A stretch of 64,000 nucleotides of DNA, taken from positions 62,001-126,000 of the forward strand of contig CAZHOJ010000001.1 in the NCBI GenBank assembly GCA_964534125.1, in the 5' to 3' direction. Source of the DNA: 2-02-FULL-55-14 sp964534125 (GTDB lineage Bacteria > Bacteroidota > Ignavibacteria > UBA10030). Below the pieces are notes generated by a model. That model saw nothing but the letters and a program-made list of their open reading frames with translations, was not told the origin of the DNA and made no database searches. A program made the translations under genes and the position numbers. This document shows positions 14,739-23,983 of the stretch, one piece after another (position 1 is the stretch's first letter; every line of letters begins with the position of its first letter).

Positions 14739-15458
14739 TCACTCCTTTGTGTTCTGTGCCCCGCGGGCGACCGTGTTCGCGATGAGTGCTGCCGTCGACC
14801 CTGCACCGAATCCGTTGTCGATGTTCACAACGGTCAGACCGGGCGTGCAGGACTGGAGCATCGTCATCAATGCTCCCTCACCCTTCCCTCCGTATCCGTA
14901 CCCCACGCTTGTCGGAACACCGATCACCGGGACCGGAAGAAGGCCACGCAGGACCGACGGAAGGGCCCCTTCCATACCGGCGACAGCGACGGCAATGCTG
15001 ATGCCCTCATCGAGCACCTTCCGGACAGGCTCCAGGAGCCTGTGTATACCTGCTATCCCTACATCATAGAAGGTCAGTACGGTGCATCCCATCAATTCAG
15101 CAGTGATCCGCGCCTCTTCAGCGACGGGGAGGTCGGATGTTCCGGCGGCAAACACAGCCACTTTCCCTCCCGTGCGCTCGGACGTAAACTTGGGATCACG
15201 GGCCACGAGAAGACGCGCCGCCTCATGCCATTCGGTCCTGACAGACGTACCGAGCGACCGCAGGATCTCCTCGATGTCGGCAGGTTTCACCCTCGTTGCC
15301 AGTCCATATCCCGCGTGCGCGACGAACGATCTCAGACTTTCGGCGACCTGCGTGACCCTCTTCGTCTCGGCAAGGACAGCTTCGGGGATCCCCGTGCGGG
15401 CACCGCGGGCATGGTCAAGGTTTGCGAAAGAACGAAGGATCTCTGACGAATCATGCAT
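14739..15458 (-). CDS. larB: Nickel pincer cofactor biosynthesis protein LarB
   Basis: A protein of 239 residues. The C-terminal half is a PurE-like domain with AAGTSDLPVAEEA, DVGIAGIHRLL, VAGMEGALPSVL, VPTSVGYGYGGKGEGALMTML and VVNIDNGFGAGSTAA, all typical of LarB. LarB carboxylates and hydrolyses nicotinic acid adenine dinucleotide to start the nickel-pincer cofactor of lactate racemase-type enzymes. No larA, larC or larE lies in this window; the partners here are purE and purK, with two bases to purE. LarB is a PurE homologue, so a purine role or simple co-regulation are alternatives. A TATATTTG element sits upstream. Confidence 0.85.
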   Translation of the reverse strand: MHDSSEILRSFANLDHARGARTGIPEAVLAETKRVTQVAESLRSFVAHAGYGLATRVKPADIEEILRSLGTSVRTEWHEAARLLVARDPKFTSERTGGKVAVFAAGTSDLPVAEEARITAELMGCTVLTFYDVGIAGIHRLLEPVRKVLDEGISIAVAVAGMEGALPSVLRGLLPVPVIGVPTSVGYGYGGKGEGALMTMLQSCTPGLTVVNIDNGFGAGSTAALIANTVARGAQNTKE

Positions 15459-15480
15459 GGGATACGGTCCTGCGAAACAG

Positions 15481-15488
15481 CAAATATA
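15481..15488 (-). promoter_or_regulatory. Candidate -7 promoter element for larB-purE-purK
   Basis: The minus strand reads TATATTTG, an exact match to the Bacteroidota TAnnTTTG -7 pattern. It lies 22 bases before the larB ATG in a 65-base spacer. No clear TTG -33 element was seen at the expected distance. Confidence 0.5.
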
Positions 15489-15523
15489 CGGTTTTTAGGG
15501 AAATCGGACCGGGCAGATCGCCC

Positions 15524-16534
15524 TCAGTTCTCCGGTTGCTCACTGGCCCTGCGCAAGCGGTCCAGGATGGTCTCCCCGAGGCCTGAGGCCTGAGGTTCCT
15601 CGATAAGGATACACTCCACGCCTTCCTCGTCCATCCACCGAAGCGCCGAGAAGAGATTCTTCGCATAGTCGGCCAGATCAGACCCGATGCGTGCAGAGAT
15701 GGCATCGCTCTTTGCAGGGACCGCGGCTGTGTAGAGAAGGATCCCCACCTTTTTCTTCTCCCGCAACAGTTCGCCGGCACGATGGAGCAGAGACGCTGAC
15801 TCGCCATATGCGAACCGTTCCACCGCTGACCGTGGTGCATAGTGACGATACCGCATCCCGGGCGATCGCGCAGGTCCATCGGCACTGTCCGCGACCCTGA
15901 CCTCTCCAACGACCTCACGAACCTGCTCCACCGTCAGGCCTCCCTGCCGCAGAATGACCGGAGTCTCTTTTGTCACATCGACAACGGTGGATTCCAGGCC
16001 GATCGATGTCGATCCGGAATCGAGGATGACATCGACCCTGTCATGGAGGTCTTCGAACACATGCTGAGCAGTGGTCGGAGAAGGACGGCCGGACAGATTC
16101 GCGCTCGGACCAACGATGCCGCGACCCAATCGTTCCGCAAGCATCCGGGGAACGGGGTGGTCGGGGATACGCACTGCGACCGTCGCGAGCCCTGCGCGAG
16201 CCTCGGCGGGCACCGATCCATTCGATGGAAGTACGAGCGTGAGCGGACCGGGCCAATACCTGTCCGCGAGAGCCAATCCGGGAGCAGGGATATCCTCGAC
16301 GACTGCACGAACCTGCCCGAGTGTCGCAACGTGGAGGATGAGCGGATTGTCTGCCGGCCTCCCCTTTGCAGCGAACACCTTTCGCACCGCCCCGGCGTTC
16401 ATGCCGTCAGCCCCAAGTCCATAGACCGTCTCCGTGGGGAACGCGACCAGACCGCCATCCCGGAGGACGGTCACAGCATCGTCGAACGACGGATCATCTG
16501 AACGATAGGTCAGTACGGATAGAATTCGGGTCAC
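15524..16534 (-). CDS. sua5: L-threonylcarbamoyladenylate synthase (Sua5 type)
   Basis: A protein of 336 residues from GTG 16534. The YrdC domain (about residues 15-200) has GGLVAFPTETVYGLGADG, KGRPADNPLILHVA and GIVGPSANLSGRPSPT. A Sua5 C-terminal domain of about 130 residues follows a linker holding SPGMRYRHYAPR. The enzyme makes threonylcarbamoyl-AMP from threonine, bicarbonate and ATP for t6A37 of ANN-decoding tRNAs. Homology begins at VTRILSV, favouring the GTG; the frame extends to a TTG at 16567. It is separated from larB by 65 bases that hold larB's promoter. Confidence 0.92.
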   Translation of the reverse strand: MTRILSVLTYRSDDPSFDDAVTVLRDGGLVAFPTETVYGLGADGMNAGAVRKVFAAKGRPADNPLILHVATLGQVRAVVEDIPAPGLALADRYWPGPLTLVLPSNGSVPAEARAGLATVAVRIPDHPVPRMLAERLGRGIVGPSANLSGRPSPTTAQHVFEDLHDRVDVILDSGSTSIGLESTVVDVTKETPVILRQGGLTVEQVREVVGEVRVADSADGPARSPGMRYRHYAPRSAVERFAYGESASLLHRAGELLREKKKVGILLYTAAVPAKSDAISARIGSDLADYAKNLFSALRWMDEEGVECILIEEPQASGLGETILDRLRRASEQPEN

Positions 16535-16681
16535 AGGGTCTTTGGTTGAATGTGATCGAGTGAGCAATCCGGCATGCGGGAACAGATCCCGCGCATTCCA
16601 GTGAGCGGATCAGCAGGGCCATGTCGCGTGCCCGAACGGTCAGGACGACATACATCTGCCAGAACTGCAAATTTGAGAATT

Positions 16682-16689
16682 GAAATATA
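16682..16689 (-). promoter_or_regulatory. Candidate -7 promoter element upstream of sua5
   Basis: The minus strand reads TATATTTC within GGGTATATTTCAATTC, one mismatch from TAnnTTTG. It lies between the terminator at 16711-16744 and sua5, about 150 bases before the start, leaving a long leader. The rest of the 222-base spacer shows no other feature. Confidence 0.35.
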
Positions 16690-16710
16690 CCCAAAAGAGG
16701 CAGAATATTG

Positions 16711-16744
16711 AAAAAGGAACGGCCAGCTTTGAGGACTGGCCGTT
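16711..16744 (-). terminator. Rho-independent terminator after the R/G/P-tailed membrane protein
   Basis: Stem AACGGCCAG/CTGGCCGTT with a 9-base loop, followed on the minus strand by CCTTTTTC. It begins 12 bases after the stop at 16757. Confidence 0.8.
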
Positions 16745-16756
16745 GTTCCGGTGAGC

Positions 16757-17974
16757 TCAGGCATTGCCGCCTGGACGCCGCGGTGGCCGACGCCGCCTTC
16801 GCGGTCTTTGTCCCGTGGGGGCCGATGATTGCCCTTCTTGTTTTGGCGGTGGCGGTTGTGTCCCCGGTTTGTTCTGGTCGGGGGACGATCCGCCTCGTCC
16901 GCTCCCTCCCCGTCGCCGACCCCTCCGCCTGTATCCGGGCCGTCCTCGCTGACCGACCTGCGTTCCCGCTTCAGTCCTTGCATCCCCCTCCGGCTCGCCC
17001 GAGGTCCTTCCTGTCTGCTCTTCCCGCGGCTGACGTTCCATCTGTTCCCGGTACGATGTGCCCCGCTGATGGAGGCTTGGAGCCTGCACATACGGCGGCC
17101 GTTTCGATTCCGCAAGCAAGGCACTCATCCTGACTGCGTTCGCCGTATGCCACATACGCGTCCCCAGCCGGAAGAGAATGTATGCCTGCTGGACGATGAG
17201 CATGATGATGACCCCCAGTACCGAGGTCATTCCGATGACGTCCTCGACAAGCCAATAGAGGAGAGTCGCGAGCACCAGAACGACCAGAACCGAACCATGG
17301 AGCATGATCATGCGAACGGGATGACGGACGACAAAAGAGAGACCGTCCCACGCGGCCTTGAACATCGAATCGCGGTTCTCCCGCACCGTCACCACGCGGG
17401 AATATTCGGCGCCAAGACTTATGAGCACCACCGCGAACCCGACGAGCAGGACGACAATACCGGCGCCCGTGAGGTACGCGTCCTCGGTCGCATTCCCTTC
17501 CGTGACGACCTGGAACAGCATGACGCCCAGGAACCCGGCGACGGCGAGGAGAACGAGCGCGAACAGCAGCCACACCAGGAAGAGCCGGAATGCCCGCCAT
17601 CCAAAGCTCACAATGCCGCCAAAGAACTCGCGTGCCCCGCCGTTGGTGTCCATGACGCGCACAAGCCCCACACCGAGGATCGCGTGGACCACGATCGAGA
17701 TCATTGCGACCGGCCCGAACGCGTTGCGGAACACGGTGACCGCGTCCGCATGTGCCCGCATCAGGTCGCTGAACACGCTATACGCGAATCCGGGGAAGAG
17801 TTCGTCGACGATGGGTGCATTCCCGACCATGACGGACATCGCCGAGCGGAACATCATCGCCAACGGAAGCGTTAGAAGCAGGTTCACCGCATACAGAAGT
17901 CCGAGCACCCCCCATTTGGAGACAGCCCGTTGCGCCCCCTGCCGTACGAGTACCAGTGATCCAGTGTTTTCCAT
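16757..17974 (-). CDS. Polytopic membrane protein with basic Arg/Gly/Pro-rich tail
   Basis: A protein of 405 residues, family not recognised. Residues 1-290 hold about six hydrophobic segments (for example LGLLYAVNLLLTLPLAMMF, LFLVWLLFALVLLAVAGFL, GAGIVVLLVGFAVVLISLG). Residues 300-405 are a low-complexity tail rich in R, G, P, Q and E, with RGG-like and poly-Arg runs such as RRRGRRRGGSGRGG and RPRRRRRPPRRPGG. Such a tail would be cytosolic by the positive-inside rule and could bind RNA, DNA or acidic lipid. AGGAGGATC lies just upstream of the ATG, so translation should be efficient. It follows the M1 peptidase gene by 11 bases and is probably co-transcribed. Confidence 0.7.
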   Translation of the reverse strand: MENTGSLVLVRQGAQRAVSKWGVLGLLYAVNLLLTLPLAMMFRSAMSVMVGNAPIVDELFPGFAYSVFSDLMRAHADAVTVFRNAFGPVAMISIVVHAILGVGLVRVMDTNGGAREFFGGIVSFGWRAFRLFLVWLLFALVLLAVAGFLGVMLFQVVTEGNATEDAYLTGAGIVVLLVGFAVVLISLGAEYSRVVTVRENRDSMFKAAWDGLSFVVRHPVRMIMLHGSVLVVLVLATLLYWLVEDVIGMTSVLGVIIMLIVQQAYILFRLGTRMWHTANAVRMSALLAESKRPPYVQAPSLHQRGTSYREQMERQPREEQTGRTSGEPEGDARTEAGTQVGQRGRPGYRRRGRRRGGSGRGGSSPDQNKPGTQPPPPKQEGQSSAPTGQRPRRRRRPPRRPGGNA

Positions 17975-17985
17975 GCCTGATCCTC

Positions 17986-19962
17986 CTAGAAGACGGCAGT
18001 GACTTGTGCAGCGTTCTGGAGCCAGAAGAGGTACTTGATCGCGTACTTCCAGACCGCCCGGAACGAGACGTCCTCCGACCTGGCGTTGTTCAACAGGTCG
18101 ACGTCCATCCTGATCTTCCGGTCAGGGTCGACCGCTGCATACACGACCTTGGATGTCCTGACCTCGGTGAAGGTCTTGTACCGGTCATTCCCGTCCCATG
18201 TGGTCCGCAGCGTGTCCCCGTTGTCGAACACCATCATCACATCCACCGGAAGCCGTATTCCGCCTTTCCTGAAGACACGGACGATGGACCGGTACGTCGT
18301 GACAGAGTCGCGTTCGCTCGATTCGAATCCCCGTCCATGCGGCCGTCCGACCGTCTTGCTTTCGATGGCCGAGATCTCGTAGTCGCAGACCTCCGACCCG
18401 CTGAAAGTCTGCTCGAAGAACCAGTCCAGGTTCTCTCCGAACTGTGTGCCATGGTGTTTCCGCACTACCTCGTTCATGACCGCTTCGAAGTCCTTCCTCC
18501 CCGGGTGACGGAACCGCCACCGTTCGAAATATATCCGCATCGCCTCGTCCATCGCCGGAAGTCCGATGATGCCTTCGAGGGTCTTCAGGACGGTCGCCGT
18601 CTTCGCATAGGTGAGAGAGCCGTATCCGCCGGCATCGAACTTCCACGCATACGTGTCGAGGGGCTGGACATTGGGCCTGTCCATCCCCACGTACGAGTTC
18701 CGGACGGATTCCGCATCCCCCATCGCATATCCCAGCACGTCCATCGTTGCCGTCCGGTCGCCGTAGAGGTGGTCCATGATGCGGAGCTCGGCGTATGTGT
18801 TGAGCCCTTCATCCAGCCAGGCCTCCTCGAACTCATTGCTCCCGATGAGGCCGTAGAAATACTCGTGCCCGAACTCATGGATCGTGACATTCTCAACCTC
18901 GCGCAGGCCTTCAGGCAGGTACCGGATGCTACCGCCCGTGATGAGCGTCGGATACTCCATACCGGCGGCGCCGAACGCGTACACCGGAGGATCGACGATC
19001 GTCAGCGTCGTGTACGGATAGGCCCCCAACCAGGAGTCGAAGTACTCGAGCGCGCCTTTGGCCGAGGCGACATACCGGTCCTTCTTCGACGCCACATGCT
19101 CCGGCTGGATCAGTAGCCTGATGTTCACATGCTCCCACTGTTCCTCGAAGACCTCGTAATCCGACGAGCAGGTCCACGAGAAATCATGCACATCCTCGGC
19201 CCTGTACGTATAGGCCCTGGCCGTGTCCCCTATCTCTTCGGTCCTTATCAGAAGACCGGAGGCACCGAGGACATAGGACGCCGGTACGGTCATTGTCACG
19301 TCATACACACCATAGTCCGCGTAGAATTCTGTGTTGGAATGGAACTGATGGCAGTTCCAGCCCCCTTCCGTCCGGCCCCGCATTCCCGCCGGCTCATAGA
19401 CCCCGATCTTCGGGAACCACTGGCCGACCATGAAGAAGGTGCCGCTGTAGCCGGTGCGCGCCGACACTTTCGGCAGCTTCGCTTCGAAGGCGATATCCAA
19501 TTGTATGGTCTCGCCGGGTCGAACCGGTGTCTTGAGCGGAACGCGAAGCACGGTCATGTCATGCTCATTGCCATCGTCCGGCGCGATGAACTCGGACCCC
19601 GCAAGCAGGTCCCCGTCGGTCGCGTGTACCATCGAGAGCACATCGGTCCATCCATATGGATCGCTCCCTCCGGATCGCCCCCGATGCTCGCCGCCCGACT
19701 CGCGCATGTACGTCGATTCGGTATTGCGGAAGGCATTCAGGTACAGATGGAACCGGAGCTCTGTGACGAGCTCGCCGGAGATGTTGGTCCAGCGCAGGAC
19801 CTCCTCTCCGAAGATCATCTTTGCAGCGGGATCGAGCCGCACGGCGATCTCATAGTTCGCATTGCGCGGGCTCATCGGCTCGGATGAGATCGTTTGTGCG
19901 TGCGCTGATACGATCCCCAGTGCGATGATGCATGCGACCAGACCCGCAACGTATTGTCTCAT
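17986..19962 (-). CDS. Secreted M1-family metallopeptidase
   Basis: A protein of 658 residues with a signal peptide (residues 1-23, cleavage near AHAQT). The zinc site is complete: HEFGH at 362-366 and the third ligand E385 in WLDEGLNTYAE, the HExxH-18-E spacing of M1 (gluzincin) peptidases. GAAGMEYPT around 332-340 corresponds to the GxMEN exopeptidase loop but reads GMEYP, as in many Bacteroidota and Ignavibacteria members. The enzyme probably trims peptides in the periplasm or at the surface. GAGGGTG lies before ATG 19962, and a TATGTTCG element is 28 bases upstream. The next gene, 11 bases on, is the R/G/P-tailed membrane protein. Confidence 0.9.
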   Translation of the reverse strand: MRQYVAGLVACIIALGIVSAHAQTISSEPMSPRNANYEIAVRLDPAAKMIFGEEVLRWTNISGELVTELRFHLYLNAFRNTESTYMRESGGEHRGRSGGSDPYGWTDVLSMVHATDGDLLAGSEFIAPDDGNEHDMTVLRVPLKTPVRPGETIQLDIAFEAKLPKVSARTGYSGTFFMVGQWFPKIGVYEPAGMRGRTEGGWNCHQFHSNTEFYADYGVYDVTMTVPASYVLGASGLLIRTEEIGDTARAYTYRAEDVHDFSWTCSSDYEVFEEQWEHVNIRLLIQPEHVASKKDRYVASAKGALEYFDSWLGAYPYTTLTIVDPPVYAFGAAGMEYPTLITGGSIRYLPEGLREVENVTIHEFGHEYFYGLIGSNEFEEAWLDEGLNTYAELRIMDHLYGDRTATMDVLGYAMGDAESVRNSYVGMDRPNVQPLDTYAWKFDAGGYGSLTYAKTATVLKTLEGIIGLPAMDEAMRIYFERWRFRHPGRKDFEAVMNEVVRKHHGTQFGENLDWFFEQTFSGSEVCDYEISAIESKTVGRPHGRGFESSERDSVTTYRSIVRVFRKGGIRLPVDVMMVFDNGDTLRTTWDGNDRYKTFTEVRTSKVVYAAVDPDRKIRMDVDLLNNARSEDVSFRAVWKYAIKYLFWLQNAAQVTAVF

Positions 19963-19989
19963 ATCACCCTCGTGAATTGTCCCGGATAT

Positions 19990-19997
19990 CGAACATA
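19990..19997 (-). promoter_or_regulatory. Candidate -7 promoter element upstream of the M1 peptidase
   Basis: The minus strand reads TATGTTCG, one mismatch from TAnnTTTG, 28 bases before the ATG in the 46-base spacer between the M1 peptidase and serine hydrolase genes. Confidence 0.35.
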
Positions 19998-20008
19998 CTG
20001 CATTTTTC

Positions 20009-21535
20009 TCAGTGCAGAGTCCGCACTGCCTCCTTCTTTACGAATTCCCCTACGCCGCTCCATTTCAGCGAATAGACCTTCCCGTCGAAGCCCTGCGTGA
20101 ACAGGATATCATCCCATCCCAGAACTTTGTCGTCCCACGTCACCTGGAAGGTCTCATAATGCCGGTGTTCGAGCATCCCGATGTGCATCGGTCCGAAGGA
20201 GAACGTCAGGCCATCGTCCTGCGCCGTGATCTCTATGTCCCCATACATCGTGTTCGCGTACGTCCCGGCGTATTCCTTCAGCGGGAAGGCCGGCGTTGTA
20301 TCCTGGATCCGCTCCTGTTCCCTTTTCGCTTTTCTCTCCGCGCTCTTCTGTTCGCTCTCCCGCAGCTGCTCCATGTAGACCGCTGCCCAGTCCCCCTTTT
20401 CAACGCCAAGGTAGTGGTCGAGGATCCACAGCGTGAGCGCCCAGTGCAGACGTGCGCGCGGACCATTCATGATGATGACCACGCCGACACCCGCCTGCGG
20501 CATGAATGATACGCGCGTGCGCATGCCATCCAGCCATCCGCTGTGCGAGACGAGAAGCTTGCCGTAGTAGTCGTCCATCCCCCAACCGAGGCCATATGAG
20601 GACATATTCGACATCGGGAGGAGCGCTTTGGTGACAGAGTCCCGGCGCTGGACCATTTGGGGAGTTCTCATTTCCTCCATGACATCGGATGAAACGATCC
20701 GCTTCCCATCGACCACGCCGTTCCCGAGGTTCAGCCGGACCCATTGCGCCATGTCATGAGCGGAGGAATTCACCGACCCTGCACCCCCGACGTTGTCGAA
20801 GTTCGGCCAACGCACGGGGACGACCGCGCCGTCGACGAGTTCGTGCGGTGTTGCGACGTTCTCCTTCCCCTCGAGTGCGGTGATGCTGGTCGACGAGGAG
20901 GACATCCCCAGTGGTTCGAACAGGCGTGTCTGGATGAAATCATCCCACGACATGCCGCTGACCGCCCGGACGATCTCGCCTGCAGTGACGTACATGATGT
21001 TCTGGTACGAGTAGCGGCTCCGGAAGCTCCAGCTCGGCTCGAGATAACGGACACGCTCGATGACCTCATCGCGGCCGTACGGGGAGCCGTACCAGAGCAG
21101 ATCCCCCCGTGACAGTCCGCTCCGATGTGTCAGAAGGTCCCTGATCTTCATCTCCCGTGTGACCCAGGGGTCGGAAAGCTGAAAGCCGGGCAGGTGTTTT
21201 GTGACCGGATCGTCCCACGAGATCTTTCCTTCGTCCACGAGCATTCCCAGGCACGCAACGGTCATCGCCTTCGTCGTCGAAGCGACAGAGAATACGGTAT
21301 GCTCATCTATCGGTGCCGAACCCCCGACTTTCCGAACGCCGTATCCTCTTTCATAGACGATCTCGCCGCCCTTGACGATCGCCAGCGCGAGTCCGGGGAC
21401 GTTCCACTCCGTCATCGCGCGCTGGATGTACTCATCGAGACCGGGTACGGGAGAGGTCTGAGATCGGGCGGACTGGGAGGAAAGGATAAGGCTGGAGCAG
21501 AGGAGCATCAGGGGAAGAACAGACCGATGATTCAT
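20009..21535 (-). CDS. Secreted beta-lactamase-family serine hydrolase
   Basis: A protein of 508 residues with a signal peptide ending near QSARSQ. The class C beta-lactamase/esterase/D-aminopeptidase fold has the nucleophile motif S86-T-T-K89 (FSVASTTKAM), the tyrosine motif YSYQN near residue 175, and HSGW in place of the KTG box. A C-terminal region of about 120 residues (TPAFPLKEYAGTYANTMYG onward) is like the DUF3471 domain common in such hydrolases. Substrate cannot be told: esterase, D-amino-acid peptidase or cell-wall peptide hydrolase are all possible. It stands alone, with 81 bases to DUF5686 on one side and 46 to the M1 gene on the other. Confidence 0.88.
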   Translation of the reverse strand: MNHRSVLPLMLLCSSLILSSQSARSQTSPVPGLDEYIQRAMTEWNVPGLALAIVKGGEIVYERGYGVRKVGGSAPIDEHTVFSVASTTKAMTVACLGMLVDEGKISWDDPVTKHLPGFQLSDPWVTREMKIRDLLTHRSGLSRGDLLWYGSPYGRDEVIERVRYLEPSWSFRSRYSYQNIMYVTAGEIVRAVSGMSWDDFIQTRLFEPLGMSSSSTSITALEGKENVATPHELVDGAVVPVRWPNFDNVGGAGSVNSSAHDMAQWVRLNLGNGVVDGKRIVSSDVMEEMRTPQMVQRRDSVTKALLPMSNMSSYGLGWGMDDYYGKLLVSHSGWLDGMRTRVSFMPQAGVGVVIIMNGPRARLHWALTLWILDHYLGVEKGDWAAVYMEQLRESEQKSAERKAKREQERIQDTTPAFPLKEYAGTYANTMYGDIEITAQDDGLTFSFGPMHIGMLEHRHYETFQVTWDDKVLGWDDILFTQGFDGKVYSLKWSGVGEFVKKEAVRTLH

Positions 21536-21616
21536 ACCAATCCTGGAATGTTGATGGAAGACCCGGAACGCAACGGTATCAACCTACTGATAGACGTCAG
21601 GAATTGCAACTCCCCG

Positions 21617-23941
21617 TCAGAGCAACTGGCCGACAGCGATCGTGAAGAACAGACCGCGCGGTGACGATACCCTGTAGGTGACGTCCGCACGCAGGATCTT
21701 GAACAGATGATTGAGGCCGATCCCAGCCTCGGTGTACACTCCGCTCATCGAAGGACCGAGAGGAGACGGTCCGCCGGGAGATGCGGTCCGGGCAGCTGTC
21801 GCAAAGAGGATGGCTTCCCAGCCCTGTTTGTACAGGAAGGGGATGCCCGTCCACAGGAATGGCGCGTTCCGGAAGTTATGCTCCACGGAAAGCACCACAT
21901 ACTCCTTGCCGGCAAACTCCTTCACCCGGGCACCCCGAAGCACGCCTATCGGCGCCACGAGAGAAGATTGGGTCTCGGGAGTGAAATGCCGCTGGGGCGG
22001 CGACGATCTGTTGGTCCACCCAGCGGACAGGCTGACCGCGAGATACGCGGGGAACGGGCTCCGCTCGATGAAGGTATCGAGCCGATACACACCCCTCCCC
22101 CTCAGCTGGACGAAATTCATATCGCTCCCGAACGAGCGGTCGGCGACCTCAGCCTCGACCATGAACCTGTCCTGGATGATGAGATCGATCGGGATATCCT
22201 GCTGGTGGAACTGCACCAGCGCGCGCACGCTCACCACATCGCCTTCCTGTATCGCGGGATTCGGCCTGAACGTCCGGGAAGGATACACCAAACCATAGTT
22301 CGTCGTCTGCGAGGCCGTCGCGTGGCGCTCGTACCCCAGCCCCAGGTCGGTCCTCAAGCGTCTGGTCCACGCATAGCGGGCAAACAATGCACCGCCCGTG
22401 GCACGGTAATAATCGAAGTAGTCGTTCTTGTACAGGAACGCGTCGACGGAGTTCTCGAGGCGAAAATGTCTTTCTTCATTGTGGATGGGCATGATCCGGG
22501 AATAGGTCTCGGCACCGATGCCGAATGTCCGGCCGGACAACCATGCCAGCCCCGACAATCCCCATTGCATCCGCTTGTCGGCGAAGCCATAGCCGAGTTT
22601 TCCAGCGACATCCATATGAGGGAGCAGCGTATCCTCAGAGAATGTGCCTCCAAGGTAGAACCCTTCGACACGGCTGTACCGGGGGTCGATGTACTGCATG
22701 ACCGAAAAGCTGCTCTCCTCCCCCAGATCTCCGATAGGGGTCGAAGGCATGAAGACCTTGTCGAGTGTCTGGGTGCTGTCGATGTGGGTGAACGCGATCT
22801 CCTGCTCACGCGTCAGAGGGAGCACGTCGCGTTCCGCCCAGAAGGCCGTGTCGATGATGCTCGCGGACGAATCGACATACCGGCGTTTCCGGTTCGTGAA
22901 CAGCGTGTCCGGCACGTCAGCGTTCACATCGTAGCTGTAGATGGAGGATACGGATTCGAACCGCATGGGCGGGATCGAGAAGAGCAGGAGGTCGATCTTC
23001 ACCTCCGCGCTCATGCGGATATCGACAGGAAGCCAATAGCGTGTCCTGATGGGAGCGAACTGCTGCTGGTATCGGATGCTCAGGTCCGGCACAAGCGGGA
23101 TGGTAAAGACCTCGTTCGGTTCGACGTCCACTCCCGCAAGCACGAACCGCCTGTCCACCACGCTGATGGTCCCGCGGAAGAGCGGCGTCGTCTTCGAGGA
23201 GGGATTCAACGAGATGAGGAATACCTTCCGCCCCTCGCTCTCCCGCGTCTCTTCCAGCCGGAAATCATAGTAGTCAAAAGCCTCCTCCGCCGTGGGACCG
23301 ATGAACCGGAAATTCGCCAGCCGTATCTCGTCATCGTAGAAGTTCAGGATCATGCCGACGGCGGCAAAATTCTGTTCGCCGGGGACATTCTCCGTCTGAC
23401 GTTTCTGCCGGATGACCTCCCGGAGCGTATCGCCGCGCTTCCAGTAGCCGGTGGAGTACGATTCCATGATGCTCGCGATGGCCGTGTCGCGCCTGATCAT
23501 CTGCCGGGTGAAGGCCTCGAAGGTATACGACCGCAGCGACGACATCCATTCCATCTTCCGCTGGATGACCTCGCGCATGATCCTCACTGCGGGGTCTTCT
23601 CCCGACACGATAACAGGCGGCATCTGGACCGGCGACGGCTCGAGGCGTACATCGAGAAAGACAGCCCCGGGGACTGTGACCGATACGGTGTCTGCCTTGT
23701 AGCCGACGTAGGAGAAGGCGAGCCGGTGCTCACCGAAGGGAAGGGCGATACGGAACTTGCCGTCGGCGTTGGCGATGGTGCCGAGGTCCGTACCGACCAG
23801 GCGGATGCTGGCGGCGGGAAGGAGCTCCCTCGTCGAGGCATCACGGACCGTTCCGTTGATGGCCTGTGCGCTCCCCCGCTCCGCGCCCAGCAGTATGAGG
23901 AATGCGAGCAAAAGGACCGTATGCGACCGCTCCCGGTTCAT
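21617..23941 (-). CDS. DUF5686 outer-membrane protein with carboxypeptidase-regulatory-like domain
   Basis: A protein of 774 residues. A signal peptide is followed by a carboxypeptidase-regulatory-like domain at about 27-105 (INGTVRDASTRELLPAASI, SYVGYKADTVSV). A long middle region and a C-terminal beta-barrel of about 300 residues follow, ending in FFTIAVGQLL. The middle starts with PPVIVSGEDPAVRIMREVI and SLRSYTFEAFTR, the pattern of the DUF5686/CPR family of Bacteroidota outer-membrane proteins. The role is unknown. It is the last gene of the run that begins at the TonB receptor, 42 bases after the Fe-S oxidoreductase gene. Confidence 0.8.
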   Translation of the reverse strand: MNRERSHTVLLLAFLILLGAERGSAQAINGTVRDASTRELLPAASIRLVGTDLGTIANADGKFRIALPFGEHRLAFSYVGYKADTVSVTVPGAVFLDVRLEPSPVQMPPVIVSGEDPAVRIMREVIQRKMEWMSSLRSYTFEAFTRQMIRRDTAIASIMESYSTGYWKRGDTLREVIRQKRQTENVPGEQNFAAVGMILNFYDDEIRLANFRFIGPTAEEAFDYYDFRLEETRESEGRKVFLISLNPSSKTTPLFRGTISVVDRRFVLAGVDVEPNEVFTIPLVPDLSIRYQQQFAPIRTRYWLPVDIRMSAEVKIDLLLFSIPPMRFESVSSIYSYDVNADVPDTLFTNRKRRYVDSSASIIDTAFWAERDVLPLTREQEIAFTHIDSTQTLDKVFMPSTPIGDLGEESSFSVMQYIDPRYSRVEGFYLGGTFSEDTLLPHMDVAGKLGYGFADKRMQWGLSGLAWLSGRTFGIGAETYSRIMPIHNEERHFRLENSVDAFLYKNDYFDYYRATGGALFARYAWTRRLRTDLGLGYERHATASQTTNYGLVYPSRTFRPNPAIQEGDVVSVRALVQFHQQDIPIDLIIQDRFMVEAEVADRSFGSDMNFVQLRGRGVYRLDTFIERSPFPAYLAVSLSAGWTNRSSPPQRHFTPETQSSLVAPIGVLRGARVKEFAGKEYVVLSVEHNFRNAPFLWTGIPFLYKQGWEAILFATAARTASPGGPSPLGPSMSGVYTEAGIGLNHLFKILRADVTYRVSSPRGLFFTIAVGQLL

Positions 23942-23983
23942 GCGGGATCCGGCGGGGGCCAGGCGGCGGGTATCATCGCTCGA

